From NCBI RefSeq assembly GCF_001886265.1, contig NZ_JXLE01000001.1, forward strand, positions 62,001 through 126,000: DNA of 64,000 nt. The letters are read 5' to 3'. The position numbers and the translations under genes are program-made. This document shows positions 47,487 through 58,651 of the stretch, one piece after another. Under the pieces are notes generated by a model. That model was not told the origin of the DNA. It worked only from the letters and a program-made list of their open reading frames with translations, and did no database searches. Positions within the stretch are counted from its first letter, which is position 1. Each line of letters opens with the position of its first letter. This DNA is from Enterococcus thailandicus. Its GTDB lineage: Bacteria; Bacillota; Bacilli; Lactobacillales; Enterococcaceae.

Positions 47487-49682
47487 ATGAGTCTTAAAAA
47501 TAAATTTCGGCGGTTTATGGAAAAGAAAAATCAAAATCCGATGAACAATCGCAAAAAAGTAGGTATCATTTTATTTGCTACGAGTATTGGGTTGTTCTTT
47601 TTATTTGCCGTCCGTTTCTCGTACATTATAATAGGTGGTCACGTGGCTGGTACTTCGTTATCTGAAAAAACAGAGCAGCTTTACCGAGGAAGTGAAGTTG
47701 TGCAGGCGAAACGAGGCACAATCTATGACCGAAATGGTATTGCAATTGCTGAAGATGCGACCTCTTATTCCATCAAAGCAATTCTTTCAAAAACATATAC
47801 GTCTGAAAATAAAAAACTTTATGCTCAAGAAAAAGATTTTAGTAAAATCGCAACAATTTTAAGTGATAATTTATCAATTAAGAAAAATGCCGCACTAAAA
47901 ATCTTGCAAAATGGAGCGGATAATGAGTTATATCAAGTTGAATTTGGTAATTACGGACAGAATATCACGCAGGAAACAAAGCAGACGATTGAGTCACAAA
48001 TGAAAAAGGCTGGTTTAGCTGGTCTTTATTTTGATTCTCACAAGTCTCGCATGTATCCAAATGGTGTGTTTTCTTCCCACTTTATTGGATTTGCAATTCC
48101 TAATAAGGAAGGCAATGGGCTAGTCGGTAGTTTGGGATTAGAATCCGCTTATAATGATATTTTAACTGGGAAAGATGGCAAGATTGTTTATCAAAAAGAT
48201 AAATATCAAAATCCTTTACCAGGAACGGTTGCTGATGAAGTTGCTTCTAAAGATGGTCAGGATATCTATACCACTCTAGATAGTAGATTACAAAGTTATT
48301 TAGAAACTTTGATGGATCAAGTCAATCAAGAATATCAACCTGAAGAGCTGACTGCTGTTTTAATGGAAGCTAAAACTGGTGAAATCGTAGCAATGGGTCA
48401 ACGCCCTACCTTTAACCCCGAAACAATGGAGGGGCTAAATGACGAAAATGCTGTTTGGCGTAATTTCTTAGTACAGGATCGGTATGAACCAGGTTCGACA
48501 ATGAAAGTCTTTACGACTGCTGCGGCTATCGAAGAAGGCGAGTACAACGAAAACGAAACATTTGTTTCTGGTAAAATCGCTGTGGCTGATGCAACTATCA
48601 ATGACCATGACTTTGGTGAAAAAGGTGTATTGACAATGCGTCAAGCACTATCTTGGTCAAGTAACGTGGGGATGGTTATTTTAGAACAAAGACTAGGTGG
48701 ACGTTGGTACAACTATCTTCAAAAACTTGGCTTTGGTCAAAGTACTCACTCTGGACTAGACGACGAAAATGCAGGCACATTGCCAACAGAAAATATTGTT
48801 GACCGAGCAATGAGTGCATATGGTCAAGCAGTTGGTGTAACTAATTTTCAAATGATGAAGGCATTTTCTTCAATCGCTAACAATGGAACGATGCTTCAAC
48901 CTAGATTCATCAGTAAAATCGTTGATCCACAAACTGGAGAAGAACGAACAACTCAGACAGAAGTATTAGGACAACCATATTCAAAAGAAACGACAGAAAA
49001 AGTACGTGAATATATGCGTGATGTTGTTGAAAGTGAAAATTACGGAAGTGCTTATGGTGTTTATTCTGTACCAGGGTATAACGTATCAGCAAAAACTGGT
49101 ACAGCACAGATTGCTTCTGACTCTGGTGGTTATCAAGTTGGAGATACTTCTTATCTTTATTCAATCGTTGAAATGGTTCCTTCAGAAGATCCTGAATATG
49201 TTCTTTATCTAACGATGAAACATCCAAAAACATATGATCGAATGGCTTTAGCAAAAATTGCAAATCCATTAATGAAACGTGCGATGGACTTCAAAGAAAC
49301 AGAAGGCGACACTAAAGAAACGACGGATCAAACAGAAAAAGTGGTGGTTGCTGATTACCGCAATTTAGAATCAGATATTGCTGCGGCTGATGCGCAAAAG
49401 AGCGGCTTACAGCCAGTAGTGATTGGTAACGGAAAGAAAGTTATCAAGCAATCAACTTCCAACGGCGACAAACTCATTCTGGGAGAAAAATTGATTCTAC
49501 AAACGGGTGGCGATGAACTGATGCCTGATGTTACTGGTTGGTCAAAAGCCGATATTATGAAGTTAGGCAAAATTCTTGGCATTGAAGTCACTTTTGATGG
49601 TGATGGTTATTGTACCGAGCAAAGTCTCGCGCCGTATGAAAAAATTACCGATAAAAAATTACACTTTACTTTAAAAGAGTAA
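47487..49682 (+). CDS. pbpX: PBP2x-like class B penicillin-binding protein with PASTA region
   Basis: The 731-residue septal transpeptidase has an N-terminal membrane anchor ([22 protein letters not shown]) and a dimerisation domain with [16 protein letters not shown]. The catalytic motifs are PGSTMK (Ser337), SSN (391-393) and KTGTAQ (Lys536). A C-terminal PASTA-type stretch ([23 protein letters not shown]) follows. It cross-links septal peptidoglycan and is a beta-lactam target. It starts on the base after the ftsL stop. Confidence 0.95.
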   Translation: MSLKNKFRRFMEKKNQNPMNNRKKVGIILFATSIGLFFLFAVRFSYIIIGGHVAGTSLSEKTEQLYRGSEVVQAKRGTIYDRNGIAIAEDATSYSIKAILSKTYTSENKKLYAQEKDFSKIATILSDNLSIKKNAALKILQNGADNELYQVEFGNYGQNITQETKQTIESQMKKAGLAGLYFDSHKSRMYPNGVFSSHFIGFAIPNKEGNGLVGSLGLESAYNDILTGKDGKIVYQKDKYQNPLPGTVADEVASKDGQDIYTTLDSRLQSYLETLMDQVNQEYQPEELTAVLMEAKTGEIVAMGQRPTFNPETMEGLNDENAVWRNFLVQDRYEPGSTMKVFTTAAAIEEGEYNENETFVSGKIAVADATINDHDFGEKGVLTMRQALSWSSNVGMVILEQRLGGRWYNYLQKLGFGQSTHSGLDDENAGTLPTENIVDRAMSAYGQAVGVTNFQMMKAFSSIANNGTMLQPRFISKIVDPQTGEERTTQTEVLGQPYSKETTEKVREYMRDVVESENYGSAYGVYSVPGYNVSAKTGTAQIASDSGGYQVGDTSYLYSIVEMVPSEDPEYVLYLTMKHPKTYDRMALAKIANPLMKRAMDFKETEGDTKETTDQTEKVVVADYRNLESDIAAADAQKSGLQPVVIGNGKKVIKQSTSNGDKLILGEKLILQTGGDELMPDVTGWSKADIMKLGKILGIEVTFDGDGYCTEQSLAPYEKITDKKLHFTLKE

Positions 49683-49708
49683 GAAAAGAAATAGGAGAGA
49701 AAAAAAGC

Positions 49709-50671
49709 ATGGAATGGACACAAGCATTAATTCCCATTGTGAGTAGCTTTGCGATGACAGTTGCAGTAATGCCATTGTTTATTGGCTACTTTCAAATGAA
49801 AAAACAAGGACAGGCGATTCGTGAAGAAGGACCTAAATGGCATAACATCAAAGCCGGGACTCCGACGATGGGTGGCTTAGTGTTCCTAATTGCAGCAATC
49901 TTAACTGGCATCTGGGTGGGAGCATGGCAAAACCAGCTAACACCCATACTCTTTATTTTGTTATTTGTTTTAGCGTTATATGGTGCCATTGGTTTTTTAG
50001 ATGACTTCATTAAAGTTTTTAAAAAAAGAAATATGGGATTAAATTCCATTCAAAAATTGATTGGGCAAATTGTTGGAGGAGTAGCTTTTTATCTCGTTTA
50101 TCGTTCAGAAGGTTACCCAGGTATACTTAACTTTTTTGGATTAGAAATTAGCTTAGGAATTCTCTATGGGCTATTCGCAATTTTCTGGTTGGTTGGGTTC
50201 TCAAATGCAGTGAATTTGACGGATGGAATCGATGGCTTAGTTGCAGGACTAGGAACGATTTCTTTTGCAACTTATGCCCTTATTGCTTGGCATCAAAACC
50301 AACTAGATGTTTTGATTATTTGTTTAAGTGTCGTTGGTGGATTAATTGGTTTCTTTTCTTACAATCACAAACCTGCGAAAATTTTTATGGGTGATGTGGG
50401 TTCTTTGGCTTTAGGTGGTTTGTTAGCAGCAATCTCAATGATGCTAAATCAAGAATGGACGTTGTTATTAGTTGGTTTGATTTATGTTATGGAAACGGCA
50501 AGTGTAATGTTACAAGTAGCTTCATTTAAGTTAACTGGGAAACGAATTTTCAAAATGTCACCAATTCATCATCACTTTGAAATGAGTGGCTGGTCTGAAT
50601 GGAAAATCGATATTGTTTTTTGGTTAGTTAGCTTAGGAACTTCACTTATTACATTATGGCTTGTTTGGTAG
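49709..50671 (+). CDS. mraY: Phospho-MurNAc-pentapeptide transferase MraY
   Basis: The 320-residue, ten-helix membrane enzyme moves phospho-MurNAc-pentapeptide onto undecaprenyl phosphate to make lipid I. Motifs include [20 protein letters not shown], the Asp pair in [30 protein letters not shown], and [17 protein letters not shown] near the end. AGGAGAG precedes the ATG. Confidence 0.97.
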   Translation: MEWTQALIPIVSSFAMTVAVMPLFIGYFQMKKQGQAIREEGPKWHNIKAGTPTMGGLVFLIAAILTGIWVGAWQNQLTPILFILLFVLALYGAIGFLDDFIKVFKKRNMGLNSIQKLIGQIVGGVAFYLVYRSEGYPGILNFFGLEISLGILYGLFAIFWLVGFSNAVNLTDGIDGLVAGLGTISFATYALIAWHQNQLDVLIICLSVVGGLIGFFSYNHKPAKIFMGDVGSLALGGLLAAISMMLNQEWTLLLVGLIYVMETASVMLQVASFKLTGKRIFKMSPIHHHFEMSGWSEWKIDIVFWLVSLGTSLITLWLVW

Positions 50672-50684
50672 GAGATGACAGGAA

Positions 50685-52046
50685 ATGAAAAAAATAACAA
50701 CATATGAAAATAAAAAAGTCCTAGTCTTAGGACTTGCAAAAAGCGGATTTAGTGCGGCCAAATTGTTACATGAATTGGGCGCACTTGTCACCGTTAACGA
50801 CGGAAAACCATTTGATGAGAACCCTGAGGCCCAAGATTTATTAGCTTTAGGAATCAAAGTAGTTACAGGTAGTCATCCAATTGAACTTTTGGATGAAGAT
50901 TTTTCTGTAATGGTAAAGAATCCTGGTATTCCTTATAACCATCCATTGGTGGCGAAGGCACAAGAAATGGGTATTCCGGTAATTACGGAAGTAGAGTTAG
51001 CTTACGAGGTAGCGGAATGTCCAATTATTGGTATCACTGGAACGAATGGAAAAACGACAACGACAACAATGACGGGATTACTGTTAAATGCTGGAGAAAG
51101 CAAGGGAATGGCTCGTTTAGCCGGAAATATTGGTTATCCAGCAAGTAGCGTAGCTCAGGAAGCACAAGCAGACGATAAAATTGTTATGGAATTGTCAAGT
51201 TTTCAACTAATGGGTATTACAGACTTTCATCCAAATGTAGCAGTTATCACAAATATCTATGAAGCACATATTGACTATCATGGAACACGTGAAGAGTATG
51301 TAAAAGCAAAATGGGAAATTCAAAAAAATATGACAACTGAAGATTATTTGATTTTGAATTGGAACCAGGAAGAACTACGAATGTTATCTCAAACGACGCA
51401 AGCACAGATCTTACCTTTCTCGACAACAGAAGTATTGGAAAAAGGTGCGTATTGCGTAGAGGGAATCATTTATTATAATCAAGAAAAAATCATGGATGCT
51501 TCAGATTTAGGCGTTCCTGGTGCGCACAATATTGAAAATGCTTTGGCGGCAATTACGGTTGCTAAATTATACGATATCTCGACGGAAGCAATTAAACAAA
51601 CACTGCATTTATTCCATGGCGTTCCTCATCGCACTCAATATGTAGGAGAAATTCAGGGAAGAAAATTTTATAACGATTCTAAAGCAACCAATATCTTAGC
51701 AACGGAAATGGCACTAAGTGGTTTTGCTCCAGAAAAAATGATTTTATTAGCTGGTGGATTAGACAGAGGTAATAGTTTTGATGAACTAGTTCCGTCTCTT
51801 CAAAATGTGAAAGCGTTGATTGCGTTCGGCGAAACGAAACATAAACTAGTTGAAGCTGGTCAAAAGGCCGGTATTCAAGTAATTGAAATAACAGAAAATG
51901 TTGAAACAGCTGTACCACTAGCATTAGCGTTGAGTGATGAAGAAGATGTTATTTTGTTATCTCCAGCTAATGCAAGCTGGGATCAATATCCTAACTTCGA
52001 GATTCGTGGTACGCGCTTCATGGAAGCTGTCAATAAATTAAAATAG
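50685..52046 (+). CDS. murD: UDP-MurNAc-L-alanine--D-glutamate ligase
   Basis: The 453-residue Mur ligase has the N-terminal nucleotide-sugar domain ([23 protein letters not shown]) and the ATP loop [12 protein letters not shown]. The central motif [18 protein letters not shown] and the C-terminal [12 protein letters not shown] and [17 protein letters not shown] also fit. It adds D-Glu to the peptidoglycan precursor. Confidence 0.97.
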   Translation: MKKITTYENKKVLVLGLAKSGFSAAKLLHELGALVTVNDGKPFDENPEAQDLLALGIKVVTGSHPIELLDEDFSVMVKNPGIPYNHPLVAKAQEMGIPVITEVELAYEVAECPIIGITGTNGKTTTTTMTGLLLNAGESKGMARLAGNIGYPASSVAQEAQADDKIVMELSSFQLMGITDFHPNVAVITNIYEAHIDYHGTREEYVKAKWEIQKNMTTEDYLILNWNQEELRMLSQTTQAQILPFSTTEVLEKGAYCVEGIIYYNQEKIMDASDLGVPGAHNIENALAAITVAKLYDISTEAIKQTLHLFHGVPHRTQYVGEIQGRKFYNDSKATNILATEMALSGFAPEKMILLAGGLDRGNSFDELVPSLQNVKALIAFGETKHKLVEAGQKAGIQVIEITENVETAVPLALALSDEEDVILLSPANASWDQYPNFEIRGTRFMEAVNKLK

Positions 52047-52066
52047 AAAAGAAACGAGCGATAAAA

Positions 52067-53158
52067 ATGAAAATTTTGGTTACAGGCGGCGGAACAGGTG
52101 GTCATATCTATCCAGCATTAGCCTTTGTTAATTATGTGAAATCTCAAGATCAAGATGCTGAGTTTATGTATGTCGGGGCAAAACGAGGATTAGAAAATAA
52201 GATTGTTCCAGAGACTGGTATTCCTTTTCATACTTTAGAAATTCAAGGATTTAAACGGAAATTGTCATTTGACAATGTCAAAACAGTCCAACTATTTTTG
52301 AAAAGTATTCGCCAAGCAAAAAAAATCTTGAAAGATTTTCAGCCAGATGTGGTGATTGGAACAGGTGGATATGTATCAGGTGCTGTTGTATACGCTGCGG
52401 CAAAGTTGAATATTCCAACAATCATTCATGAACAAAATAGTGTTCCAGGAATTACCAATAAGTTTCTTAGTCGTTATGTTGACCATATTGCGCTTTCTTT
52501 CCAAGATGCAGCACAATTTTTTCCAGAAGAAAAATCAAGTCTGATTGGTAATCCTCGCGCACAGGAAGTCGCTGACACACCGAAATCGACTATTTTAGCT
52601 AATTTCGGATTAGCAACAGATAAAAAAACAGTTCTGATTTTTGGTGGAAGCCAAGGTGCGTTGAAGTTGAATGAAGCGGTAATGAATTTCCTAGATAGCT
52701 TTAATGATGATAGTTACCAAGTATTATACGCTTCAGGAGATCGCTACTATGAACAAATTAAAAGTCAAGTTGGTGCTATCAAGCTAAGCAATGTCAGTAT
52801 TCAACCATATATTCGACAGATGGCTGAAGTGATGGCAAGTAGTGATTTGCTTGTAGGAAGAGCAGGTGCAACGTCCATTGCAGAATTTACAGCATTAGGA
52901 TTACCAGCAATTTTGATCCCAAGTCCTTATGTTACTAATGATCATCAAACTAAAAATGCGCAAAGCTTAGTGAATGCGGGTGCTGCAAGAATGATCGCAG
53001 ATGGCGAGTTAACAGGTGAAACTTTAGGAAGAGCAATCAATGAAATCATGACAGACGAAAAAGTGCAACAGCAAATGTCACAGGCTTCAAAAAAACAAGG
53101 GATGCCAGACGCATCTAAACGTTTATATGAATTGGTTCAAAGTGTTATTAAAAAGTAA
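52067..53158 (+). CDS. murG: Lipid II synthase MurG (GlcNAc transferase)
   Basis: The 363-residue GT28 glycosyltransferase opens with [16 protein letters not shown], and has [45 protein letters not shown] and the [35 protein letters not shown] nucleotide-sugar site. It converts lipid I to lipid II at the inner face of the membrane. Confidence 0.97.
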   Translation: MKILVTGGGTGGHIYPALAFVNYVKSQDQDAEFMYVGAKRGLENKIVPETGIPFHTLEIQGFKRKLSFDNVKTVQLFLKSIRQAKKILKDFQPDVVIGTGGYVSGAVVYAAAKLNIPTIIHEQNSVPGITNKFLSRYVDHIALSFQDAAQFFPEEKSSLIGNPRAQEVADTPKSTILANFGLATDKKTVLIFGGSQGALKLNEAVMNFLDSFNDDSYQVLYASGDRYYEQIKSQVGAIKLSNVSIQPYIRQMAEVMASSDLLVGRAGATSIAEFTALGLPAILIPSPYVTNDHQTKNAQSLVNAGAARMIADGELTGETLGRAINEIMTDEKVQQQMSQASKKQGMPDASKRLYELVQSVIKK

Positions 53159-53173
53159 AAGGTGGTGGTCTTA

Positions 53174-54313
53174 GTGAGTAAAAAGAAAGAACCCAATGAT
53201 TTACCCAATTCATCTGATAACCAAGATGAATTAACTCCGTGGCAAAAGGCCAACCAAAAGTATTTAGCTGAACATCATAAAAAGGACGAGAAACTTCACG
53301 AAGATTCAGACGAATCTGTTACAAACCAAGAAGAACAGTCAAAAGATTCGTCCAACGAAGACGAAAAGGATGAACTTCCAGCGTTTCTGACTGAACCAGA
53401 AGAGTCAACAAAACAGACAGGTCCATATAATGGTTCTTTCTTAAATCGATTGCCTAATTTGAAAAATCAGCGTAACAAAGTCTTGATGCGTAGACTGTCA
53501 TTAATTATAACAATCTTAGGGATTCCGTTGTTATTTTTGATTTATTATATTTCACCATATAGTAAGCTAGAAGCAGTTACTGTAACTGGAAATGAGCTCA
53601 TTTCTAATCAGACAGTGATCGCTGAATCAAAGTTAAGAATTGGTGACAATTTGTGGACACAATATTGGGACAGAGATCAACATGTAAAAGAATTGAAAAC
53701 TGAACAACCTCGAGTGAAGACAGCAGAAATTAGTTTTCATTCAATCAATCAATTTGAGCTAGCAATCACGGAATATAAAGATATTGCGTTAATTGCTACT
53801 GAAAACAAGTATTATCCTGTACTTGAAAATGGCATTGTTTTAGATCAAAAAGTAGATAACCCTACGAAAAATTTACCGATTCTTGAAGACTTCAAAAGTG
53901 ATGCAAAAATTAAGGCCTTGGTAAAACAATACAATCAACTTTCTGCTGAGCTACAAAAAGCCATTTCAGAAATTAAATATGCACCCACAGAAAGTAATGA
54001 AAATTTACTTCAGATGAACATGAACGATGGTAATCAGGTATTAGTGAATATCACGAATTTGGCTAGTCAAATGAAATATTACCCACAAGTTGCTAAAGAG
54101 ATGCAAGAAAATGGTGTGATTGACATGGAAGTTGGAATTTTTTCTTATCCTTACTCAAATAGTACAGAAGAGCAAACCGAAACTTCCGCTGACGAAGAAA
54201 CAAATCAAAATGCTGTCACATCAACAGAAATAGAGTCTGGTGAGTCAACTGAAGCAGACCAACAAGCTGATGAGTCAACGCCATCTTCAAGTAGTTCAAT
54301 CGAAAATCAATAA
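53174..54313 (+). CDS. divIB: Cell division protein DivIB/FtsQ
   Basis: The 379-residue protein has a long charged cytoplasmic N-terminus (to about 115) and a membrane span (RLSLIITILGIPLLFLIYYI). A POTRA domain follows (SPYSKLEAVTVTGNELISNQTVIAESKLRIGDNLW), then a beta domain and a Ser/Glu/Thr-rich disordered tail. It bridges FtsL/DivIC in the divisome. The GTG at 53174 follows AAAGGTGG; a GTG four codons earlier overlaps that site. Confidence 0.92.
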   Translation: MSKKKEPNDLPNSSDNQDELTPWQKANQKYLAEHHKKDEKLHEDSDESVTNQEEQSKDSSNEDEKDELPAFLTEPEESTKQTGPYNGSFLNRLPNLKNQRNKVLMRRLSLIITILGIPLLFLIYYISPYSKLEAVTVTGNELISNQTVIAESKLRIGDNLWTQYWDRDQHVKELKTEQPRVKTAEISFHSINQFELAITEYKDIALIATENKYYPVLENGIVLDQKVDNPTKNLPILEDFKSDAKIKALVKQYNQLSAELQKAISEIKYAPTESNENLLQMNMNDGNQVLVNITNLASQMKYYPQVAKEMQENGVIDMEVGIFSYPYSNSTEEQTETSADEETNQNAVTSTEIESGESTEADQQADESTPSSSSSIENQ

Positions 54314-54386
54314 AACAACCTTAAAAAGTGATAATCTACTTTCTAAAAACTATTAATTTATGGTAGAATTGAAAGCAGTGAATATC

Positions 54387-54392
54387 TATAAT
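54387..54392 (+). promoter_or_regulatory. Possible -10 element before ftsA
   Basis: TATAAT at 54387-54392, 71 bases before ftsA, lies in a 150-base gap that interrupts the otherwise tight cluster. A TAGAAT at 54364 is a second candidate. Neither has a good -35 partner, but a promoter for ftsAZ here is expected. Confidence 0.35.
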
Positions 54393-54463
54393 ATAGTATA
54401 TTTAAAAACGAACGTTAGTTGTTCGCTTGTATATGGAATAGTAAGTAGGAGGGAATCCCATTC

Positions 54464-55786
54464 ATGGCAAAAACAGGAATGTATGTAGGCCTTGATATTG
54501 GAACGACATCTGTCAAAGTTGTCGTGGCTGAATATATCGACAGCCAAATGAATATTATTGGAGTAGGAAACGCAAAATCAGAAGGGATTAACCGCGGCAT
54601 TATCGTTGATATTGATAAAACAGTTCAAGCAATTCAACGTGCAGTACGACAAGCAGAAGAAAAAGCCGGCATTCAAATTAAGGGTGTCAGTGTGGGATTA
54701 CCTGCAAATATGCTTGAAGTCGAAAATTGCCAAGGAATGATTGCAGTAAATGGGGATTCAAAAGAAATCACCGATGAAGATGTCAGAAATGTGGCTTCAG
54801 CTGCCCTTGTTCGTTCAATTCCTCCTGAACGTCAGATCGTGTCAATTTTGCCACAAGACTTTACTGTAGATGGTTTTGAAGGGATTAGAGATCCTCGAGG
54901 AATGATCGGTGTGCGCTTAGAAATGTTTGGTCTATTATTTACTGGACCAAAAACGATTGTTCACAATATCAGAAAGTGCGTCGAAAAAGCTGGCTTAATT
55001 GTCAATGAATTAGTAATTACACCGTTAGCTTTAACGGAAACGATTCTTTCTGACGGAGAAAAAGATTTTGGAACGATTGTTATTGACATGGGTGGTGGCC
55101 AAACTACAACGGCTGTTATGCATGACAAACAATTGAAATTTACAAACACAGATCAAGAAGGTGGCGAATTTGTCACTAAAGATATCTCAATCGTTTTGAA
55201 TACTTCATTCAACAACGCAGAGGCATTAAAAATTAATTATGGTGATGCGTATCCAGAAAGAACATCAGAAAACGAAGAATTTCCTGTGGATGTAATTGGA
55301 CAATCAGAACCTGTCAAGGTTGATGAACGTTATCTATCAGAAGTAATTTCAGCTCGTATGGAACAAATCTTTAATAAAGCAAAAGATGCTTTGGATCAAA
55401 TCGAAGCGTTGGAATTACCTGGTGGTGTCATATTAACAGGTGGTGCGGCTAGCTTGCCAGGCGTAGTTGAACTAGCACAAGAAATTTTTGGTGTTAATGT
55501 AAAACTGTATGTTCCTAACCATATGGGACTAAGAAATCCAGTCTTTACAAACGTCATTAGTATTGTTGATTATTCAGCAAACTTAAGTGAAGTATATCAA
55601 CTTGCTAAATCAGCAGTTACTGGCGAAACAGCCATTCAGCATGTATCAGTTACTGAACATGAAGCACCTTCTTATGACTCTTACGAATCAGCTGAAGAGG
55701 TAACTTATGAAGAACCAGAAGAAAAAAAATCTGGTGAAAACGTAACAAGTAAAATCAAAGGTTTCTTTACAAATATTTTTGATTAA
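54464..55786 (+). CDS. ftsA: Cell division protein FtsA
   Basis: The 440-residue actin-like ATPase has the phosphate-1 motif YVGLDIGTTSVKVVV, a phosphate-2 motif IVIDMGGGQTTTAVM and the adenosine motif GVILTGGAASLPG. The C-terminal amphipathic helix TSKIKGFFTNIFD tethers FtsZ to the membrane. AGGAGGG precedes the ATG. Confidence 0.97.
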   Translation: MAKTGMYVGLDIGTTSVKVVVAEYIDSQMNIIGVGNAKSEGINRGIIVDIDKTVQAIQRAVRQAEEKAGIQIKGVSVGLPANMLEVENCQGMIAVNGDSKEITDEDVRNVASAALVRSIPPERQIVSILPQDFTVDGFEGIRDPRGMIGVRLEMFGLLFTGPKTIVHNIRKCVEKAGLIVNELVITPLALTETILSDGEKDFGTIVIDMGGGQTTTAVMHDKQLKFTNTDQEGGEFVTKDISIVLNTSFNNAEALKINYGDAYPERTSENEEFPVDVIGQSEPVKVDERYLSEVISARMEQIFNKAKDALDQIEALELPGGVILTGGAASLPGVVELAQEIFGVNVKLYVPNHMGLRNPVFTNVISIVDYSANLSEVYQLAKSAVTGETAIQHVSVTEHEAPSYDSYESAEEVTYEEPEEKKSGENVTSKIKGFFTNIFD

Positions 55787-55808
55787 TTCATCCTGGGAGG
55801 AATAAAAC

Positions 55809-57047
55809 ATGGAATTCTCAATTGATAATAATATCAATGACGGCGCAGTTATCAAAGTCATCGGTGTCGGTGGCGGCGGTGGAAATGCTGTAAACCGTAT
55901 GATTGAAGAAAACGTTAAAGGTGTTGAATTCATCACAGCCAACACAGACGTTCAAGCATTAAAAAATTCAAAGGCTGAAACTGTTATTCAATTAGGCCCT
56001 AAATATACACGTGGTCTTGGTGCTGGTTCTCAACCAGAAGTTGGCCAAAAAGCTGCTGAAGAAAGTGAACAATCATTGCGTGAAGCTTTAGATGGCGCAG
56101 ATATGATTTTTATCACTGCTGGAATGGGTGGAGGTACTGGTACCGGTGCTGCACCAATCGTTGCAGGAATTGCAAAAGAATTAGGCGCTTTGACAGTGGG
56201 AGTTGTTACACGACCATTTACTTTTGAAGGTCCTAAACGTGGACGTTTCGCTGCTGAAGGTATTGCTCGATTGAAAGAAAATGTCGATACATTATTGATT
56301 ATTTCAAACAATCGTTTACTTGAAGTTGTTGATAAGAAGACACCAATGCTTGAAGCATTCCGTGAAGCAGATAATGTTTTACGACAAGGTGTTCAAGGAA
56401 TTTCTGATCTAATCACTGCACCAGGTTATGTGAATCTTGACTTTGCTGACGTTAAAACTGTGATGGAAAATCAAGGAACTGCATTAATGGGAATTGGTGT
56501 TGCCAGCGGTGAAGAACGTGTCATTGAAGCAACGAAGAAAGCTATTTCTTCTCCACTTCTTGAAACATCAATCGATGGAGCAGAACAAGTATTGTTGAAC
56601 ATTACTGGTGGGCTAGACATGACATTATTTGAAGCACAAGATGCGTCTGATATTGTTGCCAATGCTGCTACAGGTGATGTAAACATTATCTTAGGTACAT
56701 CAATTAACGAAGAATTGGGCGATGAAATCCGCGTAACGGTTATTGCAACAGGTATTGATGAGTCAAAAAAGGAGCGTAAGTCTAGCCGTCCAGCTAGACA
56801 ACAAATGCAATCACAAGCTCAAAAACCAATCTTAGATATGGACCAAGCAAAACCAACTTCAACTGAAGATGAAAACAGCTTTGGTGACTGGGATATCAGA
56901 CGTGAACAAAATGTCCGTCCTAAAGTTGAAGAATCAAACTTTGATAATGTTGAAAAAAAAGATTTTGATACATTCAGCCGCGAAGAAACAAAAGCGAATG
57001 ACGATGACGAATTAAATACGCCACCGTTTTTCCGTCGCAAGCGATAA
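55809..57047 (+). CDS. ftsZ: Cell division GTPase FtsZ
   Basis: The 412-residue tubulin homologue has [15 protein letters not shown], the GTP loop [14 protein letters not shown], the T7 loop [11 protein letters not shown], a variable linker and the C-terminal peptide [13 protein letters not shown] that binds FtsA, SepF and other partners. It forms the Z ring. GGGAGG precedes the ATG. Confidence 0.98.
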   Translation: MEFSIDNNINDGAVIKVIGVGGGGGNAVNRMIEENVKGVEFITANTDVQALKNSKAETVIQLGPKYTRGLGAGSQPEVGQKAAEESEQSLREALDGADMIFITAGMGGGTGTGAAPIVAGIAKELGALTVGVVTRPFTFEGPKRGRFAAEGIARLKENVDTLLIISNNRLLEVVDKKTPMLEAFREADNVLRQGVQGISDLITAPGYVNLDFADVKTVMENQGTALMGIGVASGEERVIEATKKAISSPLLETSIDGAEQVLLNITGGLDMTLFEAQDASDIVANAATGDVNIILGTSINEELGDEIRVTVIATGIDESKKERKSSRPARQQMQSQAQKPILDMDQAKPTSTEDENSFGDWDIRREQNVRPKVEESNFDNVEKKDFDTFSREETKANDDDELNTPPFFRRKR

Positions 57048-57064
57048 AGGAGAGGAAAGAGCAC

Positions 57065-57742
57065 ATGATTGCTGACAACTTGCAAGAAATTGAGCAAGAA
57101 ATTCAGGATTCGTGTGCTCTTGTTCATCGAAATCCGAAAGAAGTTCAATTAGTTGCTGTAACAAAATCAGTTGATTCAGATACGACCAAACAACTTGTTG
57201 AGGCGGGTGTTCTGCATTGTGCAGAAAATCGTGTAGACAAATTATTACAGAAGAAGCAAGATTTAGTTGATTTTCCTGAAATAAAATGGCATTTGATTGG
57301 TAATTTACAGCGTAGGAAGGTAAAATTGATTGTAAATGAAATTGATTATTTTCATGCGCTGGATAGTTTGAAATTAGCAGAAGAAATCCAAAAGAGGGCT
57401 GAGAAAGAATTGGCTTGCTTTATTGAAGTAAATGTATCAGGTGAGGAATCCAAGCATGGAATTTCTCCAGATGAGTTGCTTTCATTTGTTGAATCTTTAG
57501 GTGATTATTCAAAAATCAAGGTAATTGGCTTGATGACTATGGCCCCCAAAGATGCTTCTGTTGAACAAATCCACAAAGTATTTGGAACACTTGAAGACTT
57601 ACGTAACCTTGTCCATCAGCAAGGATTTGCTCATGCACCGTGTGAAGAATTAAGTATGGGAATGAGTCAAGATTTTCCGATTGCGATACAAGAAGGAGCA
57701 ACATTTATCCGTGTAGGTACAGCGCTATTCAAGGACAAATAA
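57065..57742 (+). CDS. ylmE: YggS-family PLP-binding protein (PLPBP)
   Basis: The 225-residue single-domain PLP protein has the PLP lysine in LVAVTKSVDSDTTKQLVEAG, plus CAENRVDKLLQK, IKWHLIGNLQRRKVKLIV and LSMGMSQDFPIAIQEGATFIRVGTALF. It keeps PLP levels balanced and has no known enzyme activity. It follows ftsZ as in other Firmicutes. Confidence 0.95.
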   Translation: MIADNLQEIEQEIQDSCALVHRNPKEVQLVAVTKSVDSDTTKQLVEAGVLHCAENRVDKLLQKKQDLVDFPEIKWHLIGNLQRRKVKLIVNEIDYFHALDSLKLAEEIQKRAEKELACFIEVNVSGEESKHGISPDELLSFVESLGDYSKIKVIGLMTMAPKDASVEQIHKVFGTLEDLRNLVHQQGFAHAPCEELSMGMSQDFPIAIQEGATFIRVGTALFKDK

Positions 57743-57755
57743 GGGAGGAAGAGTC

Positions 57756-58349
57756 ATGCCACTTTTAAATAGAGGAGCAATTGCTAATTTTTTCGGATTA
57801 GCCGATGAAGAAGAGTACGAATATCCAGATTTTCCTGAAACAAAAAAACAAACGGTGACTCAGTCACAAACACAAAAAACAGTAAAACCAACAGTTAATA
57901 AACCAACGCGTGAGGCAACTCAAACAGTTACCAATACTTCGCATTATGCGATACGTGAGGAAAAACCGACTGTTGAGCAGAAGAAAGTAATTGAGCTTCG
58001 TCAAGCTCCAACACGACCAGTGAAACAAGAAGAAAAGACTGCTCGTCAATCTTATGAACCGAAAACTAATTTGGCAAATAAAATCACAGTGATGGAACCA
58101 CGTGCCTACTCAGAAGCAATGATGATTGCTAAAAAAATCATTGCTGGTGAAGCGACATTAGTGAACTTCCATTTAGTGGAAGAAAAACAAGCACGTCGCA
58201 TTGTTGATTTCTTAACTGGAACAGTTTACGCATTGGATGGAGACATCAAAAGGGTTGGCGATGAAATGTTTCTTTGTACACCAACTGGTATGGAAATTGA
58301 TAGTTCAACTGCTCAAACATTCGCAGATGCAAATATTTTTGATCTGTAA
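57756..58349 (+). CDS. sepF: Cell division protein SepF
   Basis: The 197-residue protein has an N-terminal membrane-binding helix (MPLLNRGAIANFFGLADEEEYEY) and a disordered Gln/Thr-rich linker. The C-terminal SepF domain follows (ITVMEPRAYSEAMMIAKKIIAGEATLVNFHLVEEKQARRIVDFLTGTVYALDGDIKRVGDEMFLCTP). It bundles FtsZ and tethers it to the membrane. Confidence 0.96.
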   Translation: MPLLNRGAIANFFGLADEEEYEYPDFPETKKQTVTQSQTQKTVKPTVNKPTREATQTVTNTSHYAIREEKPTVEQKKVIELRQAPTRPVKQEEKTARQSYEPKTNLANKITVMEPRAYSEAMMIAKKIIAGEATLVNFHLVEEKQARRIVDFLTGTVYALDGDIKRVGDEMFLCTPTGMEIDSSTAQTFADANIFDL

Positions 58350-58363
58350 GAGGAGGAAGGACC

Positions 58364-58633
58364 ATTTTAATTTATCGTTTGCTTAATCTACTTAATGATG
58401 CAGTTTATCTATATACTATTTTATTAGTTATTTATGCATTGTTGTCCTGGTTTCCTGGAGGGTATCAATCAGCTTTTGGAAAATTTTTATCCAGAATCTG
58501 TGAACCTTACCTTAGCTTGTTTGATCGATTAAATTTACGCTTTGGACCAATCGACCTTACAATCATGGTGGCAGTTATTATTTTGAATCTAGCTAGCCAA
58601 GGATTAACAATGATTATTGTTTCACTTTTATAG
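58364..58633 (+). CDS. ylmG: YggT-family membrane protein YlmG, probable ATT start
   Basis: The frame encodes two hydrophobic segments with the YggT hallmark SWFPGGYQSAFGKFLSRICEPYLSLFDRLNLRFGPIDLT. No ATG is available. The first conventional alternative, TTG at 58379, is 22 bases from AGGAGG and would cut the first helix. An in-frame ATT at 58364 is exactly seven bases after AGGAGG and gives M-LIYRLLNLLNDAVYLY over 89 residues, the normal length. I therefore prefer ATT. YlmG contributes to septum or lipid organisation; its exact role is unclear. Confidence 0.85.
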   Translation: MLIYRLLNLLNDAVYLYTILLVIYALLSWFPGGYQSAFGKFLSRICEPYLSLFDRLNLRFGPIDLTIMVAVIILNLASQGLTMIIVSLL

Positions 58634-58651
58634 TTTTAGGAGGTGAGTAGT

